This document shows, piece by piece, positions 29,978-40,968 of a stretch of DNA of 64,000 nt (positions within the stretch are counted from its first letter, which is position 1; each line of letters opens with the position of its first letter). The notes under the pieces are model-generated. The model worked only from the letters and a program-made list of their open reading frames with translations, made no database searches and was not told where the DNA came from. The DNA comes from Pseudomonadota bacterium. Lineage in GTDB: Bacteria; Pseudomonadota; Gammaproteobacteria; Burkholderiales; Rhodocyclaceae. The stretch lies in the NCBI GenBank assembly GCA_018262195.1, contig JAGTRS010000016.1:1-64000 (forward strand), given 5' to 3'. The position numbers and the translations under genes are program-made.

Positions 29978-30232
29978 TTACTGACCAGCCTTGTAGAGCG
30001 CCAGCAAAAACAAAAGGGTCATGATCATGATGATGGGCTTCCAGAGCCAACCGGGCATTCGCCAGAAATCTTCCGGGGATCGGGAGAAAAAGCGATTTCT
30101 GGAATTACTCTTTTCTAGATGCAGATATTGCTTTTTCGCTTCATCAAATTTGGTTCGCAGCTCATTTGAGAAATGAAGAAGCTCATCAGCGGCCTTGCGC
30201 AATTCTTCAGGACTGGGTGGAGGGCGAGTCAT
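29978..30232 (-). CDS. Small single-span membrane protein between creB and creC
   Basis: 84 residues: a charged, possibly coiled-coil N-terminal half (residues 8-45) and one hydrophobic helix near the C-terminus (about 63-80). The ATG overlaps the creB stop (ATGA), so it is translationally coupled, and it ends 15 nt before the creC start. I do not recognise a family. Position suggests a modulator of CreC or of the CreB-CreC pair; that is inference only. Confidence 0.75.
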   Translation of the reverse strand: MTRPPPSPEELRKAADELLHFSNELRTKFDEAKKQYLHLEKSNSRNRFFSRSPEDFWRMPGWLWKPIIMIMTLLFLLALYKAGQ

Positions 30233-30927
30233 GAATGGGTATCCGGATTGATCTGTATGGAATAACCCAGGCCGCGATGGGTGAGGATGACCTCCTCGTC
30301 GGGTCGCAGCCCGCGCAGTTTGCCGCGCAGCGTCTTGATGTGCGTGTCGACCGTGCGTTCCAGGCTTTCGCCGCCATCCTGCCAGACGGTTTCCATGATC
30401 TGGGTGCGGCTCAGGATGCGGCCGGGGCGTTCGAGCAACAGCGCCAGCAACAGGTATTCATAGCGTGTCAGGTTGAGCCAGTGGCCGTGGTAGGCGATAC
30501 GCAGGCCATCGCGATCAACGGCGAAGCGACTTGGCGTGGGCGGCGGCGCTGCGGCGAGGCGCGGTTCGGGATTGAGCCGGCGCAGGATGGCGCGGATGCG
30601 CGAAACCACTTCACGCGGGCTGAAAGGCTTGGCGACGTAATCATCGCCACCGAGCTCAAGGCCGACAATGCGGTCCACCTCATCGGAACGGGCCGTCAAG
30701 AAAAGCACCGGTACATCGGAATGACGGCGCAGGGCGCGGCAGACGTCGAAACCGCTCATGTCGGGCAGGCCGACGTCGAGGACGACCAGGTCGTGGCCGC
30801 CAGCACCGAGCAGCGTCAGCGCTTGGGCGCCGAGGGTGCAGCTTTCGGCGGTGAAGCCGTCGCTGCGCAGCGCATAGGCCAGCGTGTCCGAGATGGCGGG
30901 CTCGTCATCGACGATGAGGATTTTCAT
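30229..30927 (-). CDS. creB: Response regulator CreB (OmpR family)
   Basis: 232 residues: receiver domain with Asp51 as phosphoacceptor (VVLDVGLPDMSG) and acidic pair DDE at 7-9, then an OmpR-type winged helix (RTVDTHIKTLRGKLR). CreB controls the cre regulon, including creD. First gene of the creB-orf-creC unit, with the ATG at 30927. Confidence 0.94.
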   Translation of the reverse strand: MKILIVDDEPAISDTLAYALRSDGFTAESCTLGAQALTLLGAGGHDLVVLDVGLPDMSGFDVCRALRRHSDVPVLFLTARSDEVDRIVGLELGGDDYVAKPFSPREVVSRIRAILRRLNPEPRLAAAPPPTPSRFAVDRDGLRIAYHGHWLNLTRYEYLLLALLLERPGRILSRTQIMETVWQDGGESLERTVDTHIKTLRGKLRGLRPDEEVILTHRGLGYSIQINPDTHS

Positions 30928-31026
30928 GGGCGTGATGATAATTCATCCCGTTGCCATGGCGGAGGCTGGATCTCTCTTGCTGGCGATTAGGGTCGGGGAA
31001 CACGGAGGCCTCTCCCCACACGCAAT

Positions 31027-31062
31027 AAAAACCCCTGGTCTGCGTCCGCAGCCAGGGGTTTT
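31027..31062 (-). terminator. Terminator after tyrS
   Basis: AACCCCTGG pairs with CCAGGGGTT around a loop rich in TGCGTCCGCA, with a T/A tract on each side. It lies about 30 nt past the tyrS stop and could function in both directions. Confidence 0.85.
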
Positions 31063-31092
31063 GCATTTCTGCCTAAAGTGAGGCGGCGGTGC

Positions 31093-32367
<1,275 letters not shown>

Positions 32368-32625
32368 TGCGTTTTCTCCACGGAACAGCGCCGCCGGCGC
32401 CGGAAGTTCGAACCGGCGATTTTAGCAGAGCGGCCGGCGGTCTTTTCGGGTGAGGCGAGTGATTTGAAATTTGGGCGTTTTTTCCGGTTGACCGTGCGAA
32501 TGCGCTTTTTACGCCAAGAGCCCGGAATGACGGGGCTGGCCGGCCGGTTAGGGGAGCTTGGCGGTTTCGGGTAAAATCATCGTTTTTTCCAGCAGCATTT
32601 GCTGCCCCTTGGCGCCTAATTGACC

Positions 32626-33669
32626 ATGACCCAGAACACTTCCCTCTCCTACCGTGATGCCGGCGTCGATATCGATGCGGGCGATGCCCTCGTCGAACGT
32701 ATCAAGCCTCTGGCCAAGAAGACCCTGCGCGAAGGCGTGCTCGGCGGCATTGGCGGTTTCGGCGCGCTGTTCGAAGTGCCGAAGCGCTACAAGGAGCCGG
32801 TGCTGGTCTCCGGTACTGATGGCGTCGGCACCAAGCTGCGTCTGGCTTTCGACCTGAATCGTCACGACACGGTGGGTCAGGATCTGGTGGCCATGAGCGT
32901 CAATGACATTCTGGTGCTCGGCGCCGAGTCGCTGTTCTTCCTCGACTACTTCGCCTGCGGCAAGCTCGATGTCGATACCGCTGCGGCAGTCGTCGGCGGC
33001 ATCGCCAAGGGCTGCGAACTGGCCGGCTGCGCGCTGATCGGTGGCGAAACGGCCGAAATGCCGGGCATGTACCCGGCTGGCGAATACGATCTGGCCGGCT
33101 TTGCCGTCGGCGTCGTTGAAAAATCCAAGGCCATCGACGGCAAGGCCTCGATTGCCCCGGGCGATGTGGTGCTCGGTCTGGCCTCCTCCGGCGCTCACTC
33201 CAACGGTTACTCGCTGGTCCGCAAGATCATCGAACGCTCCAAGCCGGACATGAACGCCAAGTTTGATGGCGAGCGTACCCTCGCCGATGTCGTCATGGCG
33301 CCGACCCGCATCTACGTCAAGCAAGTGCTGGCGACGATGGAAAAGGTCAACATCAAGGGTATGGCCCACATCACCGGCGGCGGCCTGCTCGAAAACGTGC
33401 CGCGCGTGCTGCCGGAAAACACCGTCGCCGAGCTGGAAAAGGCCGCCTGGCCGCGCCCCAAGCTGTTCGACTGGATGCAGGCCGAAGGCAATGTCGCCGA
33501 AAACGAAATGCACCGCGTCTTCAACTGCGGTATTGGTCTGGTCATCGTCGTTGCCGCGGCGGATGCCGATGCAGCCATGGCCGAACTGAAGGCCCAGGGC
33601 GAAGCGGTTTATCGCATTGGCAAGATCCGGGCACGTTCGGGTGATGAAGCGCAGACCGTTGTGGTCTAA
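32626..33669 (+). CDS. purM: Phosphoribosylformylglycinamidine cyclo-ligase (AIR synthetase)
   Basis: 347 residues from the ATG at 32626 ([13 protein letters not shown]); a TTG 6 nt upstream is also in frame. PurM closes the imidazole ring in purine synthesis. Conserved segments include [20 protein letters not shown]-equivalent [25 protein letters not shown] and [12 protein letters not shown]. The 3' end overlaps the start of the RlpA-like gene by 26 nt. Confidence 0.96.
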   Translation: MTQNTSLSYRDAGVDIDAGDALVERIKPLAKKTLREGVLGGIGGFGALFEVPKRYKEPVLVSGTDGVGTKLRLAFDLNRHDTVGQDLVAMSVNDILVLGAESLFFLDYFACGKLDVDTAAAVVGGIAKGCELAGCALIGGETAEMPGMYPAGEYDLAGFAVGVVEKSKAIDGKASIAPGDVVLGLASSGAHSNGYSLVRKIIERSKPDMNAKFDGERTLADVVMAPTRIYVKQVLATMEKVNIKGMAHITGGGLLENVPRVLPENTVAELEKAAWPRPKLFDWMQAEGNVAENEMHRVFNCGIGLVIVVAAADADAAMAELKAQGEAVYRIGKIRARSGDEAQTVVV

Positions 33670-34276
33670 ATGGAAGTTGCGGGTCGCGGCGGTTGCCTGC
33701 GGCCTGTTGTTGCTGAATGTCGCGTTGCCCGTCTGGGCGGCGGACAAGAAGAAAGCGGCCAAGCCGGCAGTTGCCCGGCAGGCCAAGAAGGCGACGCACC
33801 GTGTGGTGCGTCCGGCCTTGCCGGCAACAGAATTCGGGCCGGCTGACCTCATTGATGATGAATCTCCCGGCCTGCATGGATTAGCCAGTTTCTACGGCAA
33901 GGGCTTTCAGGGACGGAAGACGTCGACCGGTGAGCGTTTCGACATCCGCCAGTTCACTGCCGCCAGCAATCGCTTTCCCTTGGGAACCATGCTCGCCGTT
34001 CGGCGTGTCGATAACGAGCGCTGTGCCATCGTCAAAGTTAATGATCGGATGCACGCCAAGCACCGCAAGCGCGTGATCGACGTTTCACGGAGCGTGGCTG
34101 AATACCTCGGCATGATTAACGCCGGTGTTGTCTTCGTGCGGGTTGCCCCCTTGAAGAAGGGCGAGCGGAGCGAGGGGGCGGGTGCCTGTCATGCCGCTTT
34201 CGAACCGGAGCCACCCTGCCTGAACTGTGCCCAGCCAGCTAAATTGCCGGATTTCCTACCGGGAAGCGACGGCTAA
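33644..34276 (+). CDS. RlpA-like double-psi beta-barrel exported protein
   Basis: 210 residues from the ATG at 33644 ([10 protein letters not shown]), overlapping the purM end. Signal peptide of about 30 residues ending in VWA. After a basic, Lys/Ala-rich linker comes the RlpA double-psi barrel (about 75-170): [37 protein letters not shown] and [14 protein letters not shown]. The catalytic Asp of the family fits the VNDR position. No SPOR domain is present. RlpA proteins bind or cleave naked glycan strands at the septum; here the C-terminus adds a few cysteines (ACHAAF, PCLNCAQ). Confidence 0.88.
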   Translation: MKRRPLWSKWKLRVAAVACGLLLLNVALPVWAADKKKAAKPAVARQAKKATHRVVRPALPATEFGPADLIDDESPGLHGLASFYGKGFQGRKTSTGERFDIRQFTAASNRFPLGTMLAVRRVDNERCAIVKVNDRMHAKHRKRVIDVSRSVAEYLGMINAGVVFVRVAPLKKGERSEGAGACHAAFEPEPPCLNCAQPAKLPDFLPGSDG

Positions 34277-34421
34277 TTCTCGTTCGGATTATTTCTTTTG
34301 TGGTGCCGATTGCGTAGTGGCAACACTCCTTGGGAGATAAGGCCGGAAGAGCAAATTAAGCGCTTGCTGTAGTTCGACAAAAACACCAGAATGAACAAAT
34401 ATAACTGGAGGGGACTTGGGC

Positions 34422-35549
34422 ATGGATGTCAGCTTGCGCGTTTTTGTCGTCGATGATGATCCAATAGTTCTCGATATGATGGCAGGGATGCTGGAAGGCC
34501 TCTGCTCAGCCGAGACATTCACGTCGGCCGAGGCCTGCCTGGCACGTGTGGCCCATGTCAAACCAGACCTATTCCTGCTCGATGTACTGATGCCCGGCAT
34601 GGATGGCTATGCCCTGTGCCGGCGCCTGAAGGAGGACTGGGATACACAGGATATTCCGGTCTTGTTCGTCTCCGCTCATGACGACACCGATACCCGCTTG
34701 TTGTGCTACGAAGCCGGGGGCGACGATTTTATCCAGAAGCCGTTCGAGCCGGCTGAGCTGCTCGGCAAGCTGAAGGTGGCCGGGCGTATCCTGGCCGAGA
34801 AGAAATCCCTGCACGAGCAGGCCGGTTACGCCCAGCGCACGGCGATGGCGGCCATGGTCAGCATGGGGGAGTTGGGCGTTGTCCTGCAATTCCTGAGCAA
34901 GTCGTTTGCCTGCGCGAATGTGGATGAACTGGCCTCGGCGGTGATCGATGCCATGCGCCAGTACGACCTGCAGGCGGCCGTGCAAATGCGGCTCGGCGAC
35001 GAGGTGCTTTCCCTCAGCCAGAACGGCCACAATGTGCCGCTCGAGGTTTCGGTATTGAACCACGTCAAGGACAGTGGCCGCATCTTCCAGTTCAAGTCAC
35101 GCTGCGTCTTCAACTACGGTCGCGTCACCCTGATGGTCAACAACATGCCGCTTGAGGATGCCGACCGCTGCGGGCGAATTCGGGACAATGGGGCTTTGCT
35201 GGCTGAAGGAGCGGATGCCCGTTTGCGGGCGATCGAAACCGAGATGCAGGCTGCCCGGCGGCGGGCGGGCATCGAAGCCGCCTTGCCACGTCTCTATTCA
35301 ACACTGGATGATGTACAGGGCAACTACCGGCGTAACTGTTTTGAACTGACGCAGGTGATGATCGATTTTCAGGAAACGCTGACCAAGGCGTTTATCCATC
35401 TTGGCCTGATGGAGCGTCAGGAAGAGCAGCTAAGCAACATGGCCAACGAATTCATGCTGCGCATGGTGGGGACTCAGGATGCTTCGCTGGAGATCGTCCA
35501 CCGCCTTGAATCTTTGGCCAATGACCTGAAGACGCATCTCAAGAGTTGA
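34422..35549 (+). CDS. Orphan response regulator with unrecognised C-terminal domain
   Basis: 375 residues from the ATG at 34422, with GGAGGGG as ribosome site. Receiver domain at about 5-125 with DDD at 11-13, phosphoacceptor Asp54 (LLDVLMPGMDG) and Lys106. Residues ~130-375 match no output domain I know: a helical stretch, a possible GAF-like middle (about 165-265), and a long amphipathic, coiled-coil-prone end. No kinase lies beside it. It converges on miaA and overlaps its 3' end by 11 nt. Possible roles include chemotaxis or c-di-GMP signalling; unproven. Confidence 0.82.
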   Translation: MDVSLRVFVVDDDPIVLDMMAGMLEGLCSAETFTSAEACLARVAHVKPDLFLLDVLMPGMDGYALCRRLKEDWDTQDIPVLFVSAHDDTDTRLLCYEAGGDDFIQKPFEPAELLGKLKVAGRILAEKKSLHEQAGYAQRTAMAAMVSMGELGVVLQFLSKSFACANVDELASAVIDAMRQYDLQAAVQMRLGDEVLSLSQNGHNVPLEVSVLNHVKDSGRIFQFKSRCVFNYGRVTLMVNNMPLEDADRCGRIRDNGALLAEGADARLRAIETEMQAARRRAGIEAALPRLYSTLDDVQGNYRRNCFELTQVMIDFQETLTKAFIHLGLMERQEEQLSNMANEFMLRMVGTQDASLEIVHRLESLANDLKTHLKS

Positions 35550-36483
35550 GAAAAGCCTCGGTGCGTGCGGCGACCCGGTCGGTCAGCGCCGGATCGAGGC
35601 AGTCGTAGTTCTCTGATTCAAACGAATTGGTCAGCCAGGTGATCTGTCGCTTGGCCAGTTGGCGCGTTGCGAAAATGCCGCGATCGCGCAATTCACGTTT
35701 CGGAATCAGACCTTCCTGCGCTTCCCAGGTCTGCCGGTAACCGACGCAGCGCATCGAGGGCAGGTTGAGGGTCAGGTTGTACTTGCTGCGCAGCCGGCGC
35801 ACTTCGTCATCCAGCCCAGCGAGCAACATTTCGTCGAAGCGGCGGGCAATGCGCTGGTGCAGCACCGCGCGGTCGGCAGGGAGCAGGCCGATCTGCAGGA
35901 GATCGTAGGGCGGTTTCTGTTTTTCACTTTCGGCCAGCAATTCCGACATCGGGCGTCCGGTCAGCCGGCAGATTTCCAGGGCGCGTTGCAGGCGCTGGCT
36001 GTCGGTCGGATGCAGGCGGGCTGCAGTTGCCGGGTCAAGGATGGCCAGCTTGCCGTGCATGGCCGGCCAGCCCTCGGCGGCGGCTTCGGCATCGATTTCG
36101 GCGCGCAGGCTGGAATCGGCTTGCGGCAGATCGGCCAGCCCGTGCAGCAGGGCGCGGAAATACATCATCGTGCCGCCAACCAGTACCGGTACCTTGCCGG
36201 CTGCCGTGATCTCGGCCATCGCCGTCAGCGCATCGGCCCGGAAGCGGGCGGCCGAGTAGCTTTCCTCGGGCGTGATCAGGTCGATCAGGCGATGCGGATA
36301 ACGGGCCAGTGTGGCGCGGTCCGGCTTGGCCGTGCCGACGTCCATATCAATGAAGACCTGGGCCGAATCGACGCTGATCAACTCGACCGGGAATCGGTCG
36401 GCCAGTGCCATGGCCACCGCCGTCTTGCCCGAGGCAGTCGGGCCCATGATCAGGATGGCGGGAGGCAGGCGGGGCGGATTCAT
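35539..36483 (-). CDS. miaA: tRNA dimethylallyltransferase MiaA
   Basis: 314 residues from the ATG at 36483. MiaA adds dimethylallyl to A37 of tRNAs reading UNN codons. P-loop GPTASGKT at 14-21, then SVDSAQVFIDMDVGTAKP and the VGGTMMYFRAL segment. The C-terminal MRCVGYRQTWE and RQLAKRQITWL segments are characteristic. Confidence 0.95.
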   Translation of the reverse strand: MNPPRLPPAILIMGPTASGKTAVAMALADRFPVELISVDSAQVFIDMDVGTAKPDRATLARYPHRLIDLITPEESYSAARFRADALTAMAEITAAGKVPVLVGGTMMYFRALLHGLADLPQADSSLRAEIDAEAAAEGWPAMHGKLAILDPATAARLHPTDSQRLQRALEICRLTGRPMSELLAESEKQKPPYDLLQIGLLPADRAVLHQRIARRFDEMLLAGLDDEVRRLRSKYNLTLNLPSMRCVGYRQTWEAQEGLIPKRELRDRGIFATRQLAKRQITWLTNSFESENYDCLDPALTDRVAARTEAFLNS

Positions 36484-36594
36484 GGCGGCGAATGCTATCA
36501 CGCGCCCCGCTTGTCGTGACTCACGGCGAAATCAGGAGCGCGTCTGCGAGCGGGTCATTCAGGGGCGCCATGTACGATCTTTTCTGAACCGATC

Positions 36595-38298
36595 TCACCC
36601 GGTGGCAGGCGGCGGCGAGAAGCGTTGCAGGATGTGCCGGGTCATCCCGATGGCGAGTTCTTCCTCGCCAAAAAATACGGTGCCGATGCCGTCCTTGCGC
36701 AGCAGTTCGGAGTCGTCGTCGCTGTGGGTGCGCAGAACGATTTCGACCGAAGGATTCAGGGTACGGGCGCAGTCAGCCATCTGGCGGATATTGATGGCAT
36801 CCGGCGCGGCGATGACCAGCATCGCGGCGTGGGCGATGTGCGCCTGGATGAGGACGGCCGGCTCGGCGGCATTTCCCACGACTGCCGCGATGCCCTCCCG
36901 GCGCAGGGCTTCGACCTGCTCCCGGTTCTGTTCGACGACGACATAAGGAATGCCCTGCGCCTTCATGCTGCTGGCGATGCGTTGCCCGACCCGGCCGTAG
37001 CCAACCAGCACGACCTGGCCTTCCAGGTATTTGCGATCGGTGCTGAGCGGCAACTGTGCGTAGGGCTCGTCACGGTCCTCAAGACGTTGTGCCTGTGCGG
37101 AGTGGCGCAGCGTCCATCGGCGCAGTGGCTCGACTGCCGCGAAGACCAGGGGGTTGAGGGCGATGGAAATCAGTGCGCCGGCCAGGACCAGGCTCATTCC
37201 CTCACTGGAAAACAGGCCGAGCGACAGCCCCAGACCGGCCAGAATGAAGGAAAACTCTCCAATCTGGGCCAGGCTGGCGGCCACGGTCAATGCCGTGTTG
37301 AGCGGGTAGCGCAGGGCAAGTACCAGGGCCAGCGCGGCCAGCGACTTGCCGATGATGATGATGGCAACCACGGCGACCACCTGCCAGGGCTGTTCGACCA
37401 GGATGGCCGGATCGAAGAGCATGCCGACGGCCACGAAAAAGAGCACCGAGAAGGCATCGCGCAGTGGCAGCGATTCCTCGGCGGCCCGGTGGCTGAACTC
37501 CGAGTTCCGCATCACGGTGCCGGCAAAAAAGGCGCCCAGCGCGAAGGAAACGCTGAACAGTTGTGCCGCGCCGTAGGCAATGCTGATCGCTGCAGTGATG
37601 ACAGCCAGCGTGAACAGCTCGCGCGAGCCGGTGCGCGCTACCTGCCAGAGCAACCAGGGCAGGGCGCGCCGCCCGACAATCAGCATCAGGGCGATGAAGG
37701 CGGCCACTTCGAGCAGCGTCTTGCCGATGGCCTGCCAGAGCGGGCCGCTGCCTTCTGCTGCAGCATTGCCGCCAAGCACGCCGGCGAGCGGCGGAAGCAG
37801 TACCAGAATGAGTACAGTGGCGAGGTCCTCGACAACCAGCCAGCCAACAGCAATGCGGCCGTTCATCGTGGTCAGCAGGCCGCGGGCTTCGAGCGCCTTG
37901 AGCAGCACCACGGTGCTGGCGCAGGAGAGCGACAGGCCGAAGATCAGCGACGGCCCGATGGCCCAGCCCCACCACTGCCCGATGGCCATGCCGAGCAAGG
38001 TGGCCAGGCTCATCTGGACGACGGCGCCGGGCAGGGCGATGCGCTTGACGGAAAGCAGGTCGTCAATCGAGAAATGCAGGCCAACGCCGAACATCAGCAG
38101 CATGACGCCGATTTCGGAAAGCTGCGAAGCCGTGCTCAGGTCAGCGACGAAACCCGGGGTGGCCGGGCCGATCAGGATGCCGGCAACGAGGTAGCCGACC
38201 AGGGCGGGTGTTTTCAGGCGCTCGGCAACGAAGCCGAGAATCAGGGCAAAGCCGAAAGCTGCCGCGACGGTGGTGATCAGGGAAATATCGTGGGGCAT
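36595..38298 (-). CDS. ybaL: YbaL/KefB-type cation:proton antiporter with TrkA-N domain
   Basis: 567 residues. The N-terminal ~390 residues form a CPA2 antiporter with about 12 helices (GVMLLMFGVGLHFS, GWLVVEDLATVL, AFFAGTVMRNSE). A cytosolic RCK/TrkA-N nucleotide-binding domain follows from about 418, with VLVGYGRVGQ. Sequence order and C-terminal end closely follow YbaL. Predicted to exchange potassium or another cation for protons in the inner membrane. Confidence 0.92.
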   Translation of the reverse strand: MPHDISLITTVAAAFGFALILGFVAERLKTPALVGYLVAGILIGPATPGFVADLSTASQLSEIGVMLLMFGVGLHFSIDDLLSVKRIALPGAVVQMSLATLLGMAIGQWWGWAIGPSLIFGLSLSCASTVVLLKALEARGLLTTMNGRIAVGWLVVEDLATVLILVLLPPLAGVLGGNAAAEGSGPLWQAIGKTLLEVAAFIALMLIVGRRALPWLLWQVARTGSRELFTLAVITAAISIAYGAAQLFSVSFALGAFFAGTVMRNSEFSHRAAEESLPLRDAFSVLFFVAVGMLFDPAILVEQPWQVVAVVAIIIIGKSLAALALVLALRYPLNTALTVAASLAQIGEFSFILAGLGLSLGLFSSEGMSLVLAGALISIALNPLVFAAVEPLRRWTLRHSAQAQRLEDRDEPYAQLPLSTDRKYLEGQVVLVGYGRVGQRIASSMKAQGIPYVVVEQNREQVEALRREGIAAVVGNAAEPAVLIQAHIAHAAMLVIAAPDAINIRQMADCARTLNPSVEIVLRTHSDDDSELLRKDGIGTVFFGEEELAIGMTRHILQRFSPPPATG

Positions 38299-38517
38299 TC
38301 AGTTCTTTGAGTACAAATGAATAAAAAGTCTGCTCAAATTGGAGTCGGTACGTTCGGAATAGTGCCCGGGGCCTGGCAAAAAAAGCGATTAAACCAGTCA
38401 AGCTACGCCGACGGTGCTGTTTTCGTCGGAATCGTCAAAAGAATAGGCGGCCAAGCCGGGGCAGGCAGTTATCCGGAGAGGCCTCTACTGTCCGGGTGAA
38501 GAATGACCAGCCCATGC

Positions 38518-39303
38518 TCAGTCAGGCGACGTGAATCCCGGTGCCGGCGTCTTGGCCAGCGCGTTTTCCAGATGACCAACGGCGGCCCGGTAATCGCCCC
38601 GCTGGGTTTCCCGCGTGCCACTTGCCACCCGGCTGAGCGGCCGCCAAAGTGGTTCCGGGATGCCGGCCAGCGTGGCGTGCTTGCCGATCAACTCTGTGGC
38701 GGGGATTGGGGTCAGATCGCCTGATGGCGCCAGCGCTGCCGCTTCGACGCCGACGTGAGCGGCCAGCAGAAACAGGTGGCGCAGGCGTGGCGAGCTGACC
38801 TGCTCGATTCGCCGGGCAAGTCCGGTCGGGTCTTCTTCGATGCGCTGGGTCAGTCGGCTGAAATCGGCTGCGGTCCGCATCGGCAGGCGGTCAGCCGGGG
38901 CTACACCCAGTTGATCGGCCAGTTCATTGAGACGGCGGATGTGTGCGTCGACCGGGCGCGACAGTTGTTGCATGACCGCATCCGTCTGCTGTCCGTAACC
39001 GCCCAGCCACTGGCTCAGGTAGCCGTATTCGTAACCAAGCTGAAAAATCCGTTGTGGAAGGCGTGGGTCAAGGTGTGCCTCGAGTGGCCGGGATTGTTCG
39101 GCTACCGTCGCGGCTTCAGCGGTGTAGGTTTCGGTCGGGTCGTTGACGGTCCAGCCAAGCTGCCCCAACTGGGCCGCACCCCACATCCAGATCGCCTGAA
39201 TGCCGAGGTAAAGCAAGGTGATCGCCACGGTCGCCAGCAGAAAGCGGCGACGTTCGCGCCAGCTCAACTGGCTGTTCGGTGGGGTGATGTCCGGGCTGTT
39301 CAA
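38518..39303 (-). CDS. Unknown membrane-anchored protein
   Basis: 261 residues starting with TTG at 39303, supported by an AGGAA ribosome site 8 nt upstream. One N-terminal helix (about 21-43) and a large helical extracytoplasmic or soluble domain with many Arg/Leu/Gln residues and a late TPR-like stretch (RGDYRAAVGHLENALAK). I do not recognise the family. Divergent from the next unknown membrane protein, with 62 nt between their starts, so the two may share regulation. Confidence 0.7.
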   Translation of the reverse strand: MNSPDITPPNSQLSWRERRRFLLATVAITLLYLGIQAIWMWGAAQLGQLGWTVNDPTETYTAEAATVAEQSRPLEAHLDPRLPQRIFQLGYEYGYLSQWLGGYGQQTDAVMQQLSRPVDAHIRRLNELADQLGVAPADRLPMRTAADFSRLTQRIEEDPTGLARRIEQVSSPRLRHLFLLAAHVGVEAAALAPSGDLTPIPATELIGKHATLAGIPEPLWRPLSRVASGTRETQRGDYRAAVGHLENALAKTPAPGFTSPD

Positions 39304-39365
39304 GACAAGTTCCTGAGCATGATTTGGAGTAGGCTAGCATCATTCCGACATGTCAGGAGCAAGCG

Positions 39366-40937
39366 ATGAATGGCGGCGAGTTGAGTGTCCATTTCACCAA
39401 CAGCGTGCTGGTCACAGTCGTCGTCGCCCTGTTTGTGCTTTGGCGTTACCGGCGGGCCATTCTTGGCGGCATGATGCAGGGTGACAGCCTTGCCTTGCCA
39501 GTGCCGGCGGCCACTCTCCTCACGCCGGACGAGGGCGTGACCAGCGATCTGGCAGGGCATGAACAGGCTATGCGTTGGCGGATATCGGCGGCCTGGCTGC
39601 TGACGACGGCCATCTGCGGCCTGCCGATGGCCATTGCCTATCAGTGGGCCGGAAACTTTGGTTTCTCGCCCGCCTATTCGCTGGGGCTGACACTTTGCTA
39701 CATGATTGCCGCGCTGCCGATGATTGCCGTATCGCTGGCTTTGCCGCCACTACGCATCATTGGCGGAGCGGTCGCCATGATGCTGGGTTTCGCGGTGTTA
39801 TTCCTGATAGCAGGCATGGTACAGCGGGCAATTATCGGGCGGCCGTTCAGCTGGCAGATCTTCGGCATGCTGCCGCTGTTCTTCGACATCGCCAGAAACC
39901 AGCTCTGGATGGCCGCTCTGTTCTGTGTGTGTTCGTGGCCGGTTCGCCTGCGCGGCGTCGTGCCGATCACCTTTGCCGCCTTGCTGGTCTTCGGCCTGGC
40001 GCCCCTGGCCGGATCGCGCCTGACTGCTGCCCTCGCCGACACTGAATTCGGCACGCCCTGGGTGATAACCCTGGGTCTGGATGGTGTATTCATGCTCATC
40101 GCCCTGCCGGTCGGCTGGCTGGCCTGGCTGCGCCTGCGCCGGCTGGCCAGCGATTACGAAGCCAAGCGATTTTCCGATGCGCAACTGCTGTCCCGCACCT
40201 GGTGGCTGATGCTGGTCGTCAGCATTGGCTTCGACATCTTTATTGCCTACGAGCATCGTGTTCTGGCATTACTGCTGGTGCTTGGCGAGATCGCCCTTTT
40301 CGGGCTAGTCAATCATTGGGCAATGCAACGGCTCGGGGTGGTCCGGCTGGCAGAAAACCGGCCGGTACCAACGCTGTTGCTGCTCCGGGTCTTCGGCTAC
40401 ACCGCCCGTACCGAGCGGCTTTTTGACCGGGTGGCGGCCCGCTGGCGGCTGATCGGCCCGGTGACGATGATCGCCGCGCCCGATGTCACTGCCCGCACCA
40501 TCGATGCCGGCGATTACCTGCGCTGGCTGACCGGGCGGATCGATGAGCTGTTTGTCACCTCGCGCCCCGGTCTCGATGCCCGGTTGGCCTCGCTGGATCT
40601 GCGTCCTGACCCCGACGGGCGTTACCGCCTCAATGAATTCTGTTGTCGAGATTCGACCTGGCAGGCGACCGTGGTCGAGCTGATGCTGCGGGCCGATGCG
40701 GTGATCATGGACGTGCGCGGCATTACATCGGCCCGCCGCGGTTGTGAATTCGAGTTGCAGCAACTGGCGCAACGCTTGCCGCCACAGCGACTGGTGCTGG
40801 TGGTTGATGAGCAAACCGACAAGGCGATCCTGCAGGCTGCCTTTGGGCCGGGCTTAAGCGAGGTGCGCCTGGTCGAAGTACGCCATAGCTGGCAGGCGGA
40901 CCGGGCGTTTGATGCCCTGGTTGATGCGGTGGGCTGA
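39366..40937 (+). CDS. Unknown multi-spanning membrane protein with soluble C-terminal TIR/deoxyribosyltransferase-like domain
   Basis: 523 residues with an AGGAG ribosome site. Eight to nine helices occupy residues ~10-325. A soluble C-terminal domain of about 180 residues follows, with LLLLRVFGYT, IGPVTMIAAPDVT, ADAVIMDVRGITSARRGCEFEL and LVLVVDEQTD. The order beta-strand, 'ADAVIMDVRG', then a glycine and an acidic residue in GCEFEL, resembles TIR/nucleoside deoxyribosyltransferase-like folds that bind nucleotides; this is a guess from pattern, not a family match. Possibly a membrane sensor-effector. Confidence 0.72.
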   Translation: MNGGELSVHFTNSVLVTVVVALFVLWRYRRAILGGMMQGDSLALPVPAATLLTPDEGVTSDLAGHEQAMRWRISAAWLLTTAICGLPMAIAYQWAGNFGFSPAYSLGLTLCYMIAALPMIAVSLALPPLRIIGGAVAMMLGFAVLFLIAGMVQRAIIGRPFSWQIFGMLPLFFDIARNQLWMAALFCVCSWPVRLRGVVPITFAALLVFGLAPLAGSRLTAALADTEFGTPWVITLGLDGVFMLIALPVGWLAWLRLRRLASDYEAKRFSDAQLLSRTWWLMLVVSIGFDIFIAYEHRVLALLLVLGEIALFGLVNHWAMQRLGVVRLAENRPVPTLLLLRVFGYTARTERLFDRVAARWRLIGPVTMIAAPDVTARTIDAGDYLRWLTGRIDELFVTSRPGLDARLASLDLRPDPDGRYRLNEFCCRDSTWQATVVELMLRADAVIMDVRGITSARRGCEFELQQLAQRLPPQRLVLVVDEQTDKAILQAAFGPGLSEVRLVEVRHSWQADRAFDALVDAVG

Positions 40938-40968
40938 GTGCAGGGCGTGGCAATAACCGCCCGCCTGA

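Noticed and set aside
32548..33852. 434-codon minus-strand frame over purM
   Set aside because: Opposite the clear purM coding sequence and His/Gly/Asp-rich in a shadow-like way.
38317..38499. 60-codon plus-strand frame between ybaL and the unknown pair
   Set aside because: No ribosome site, no family and ordinary intergenic composition; likely chance.
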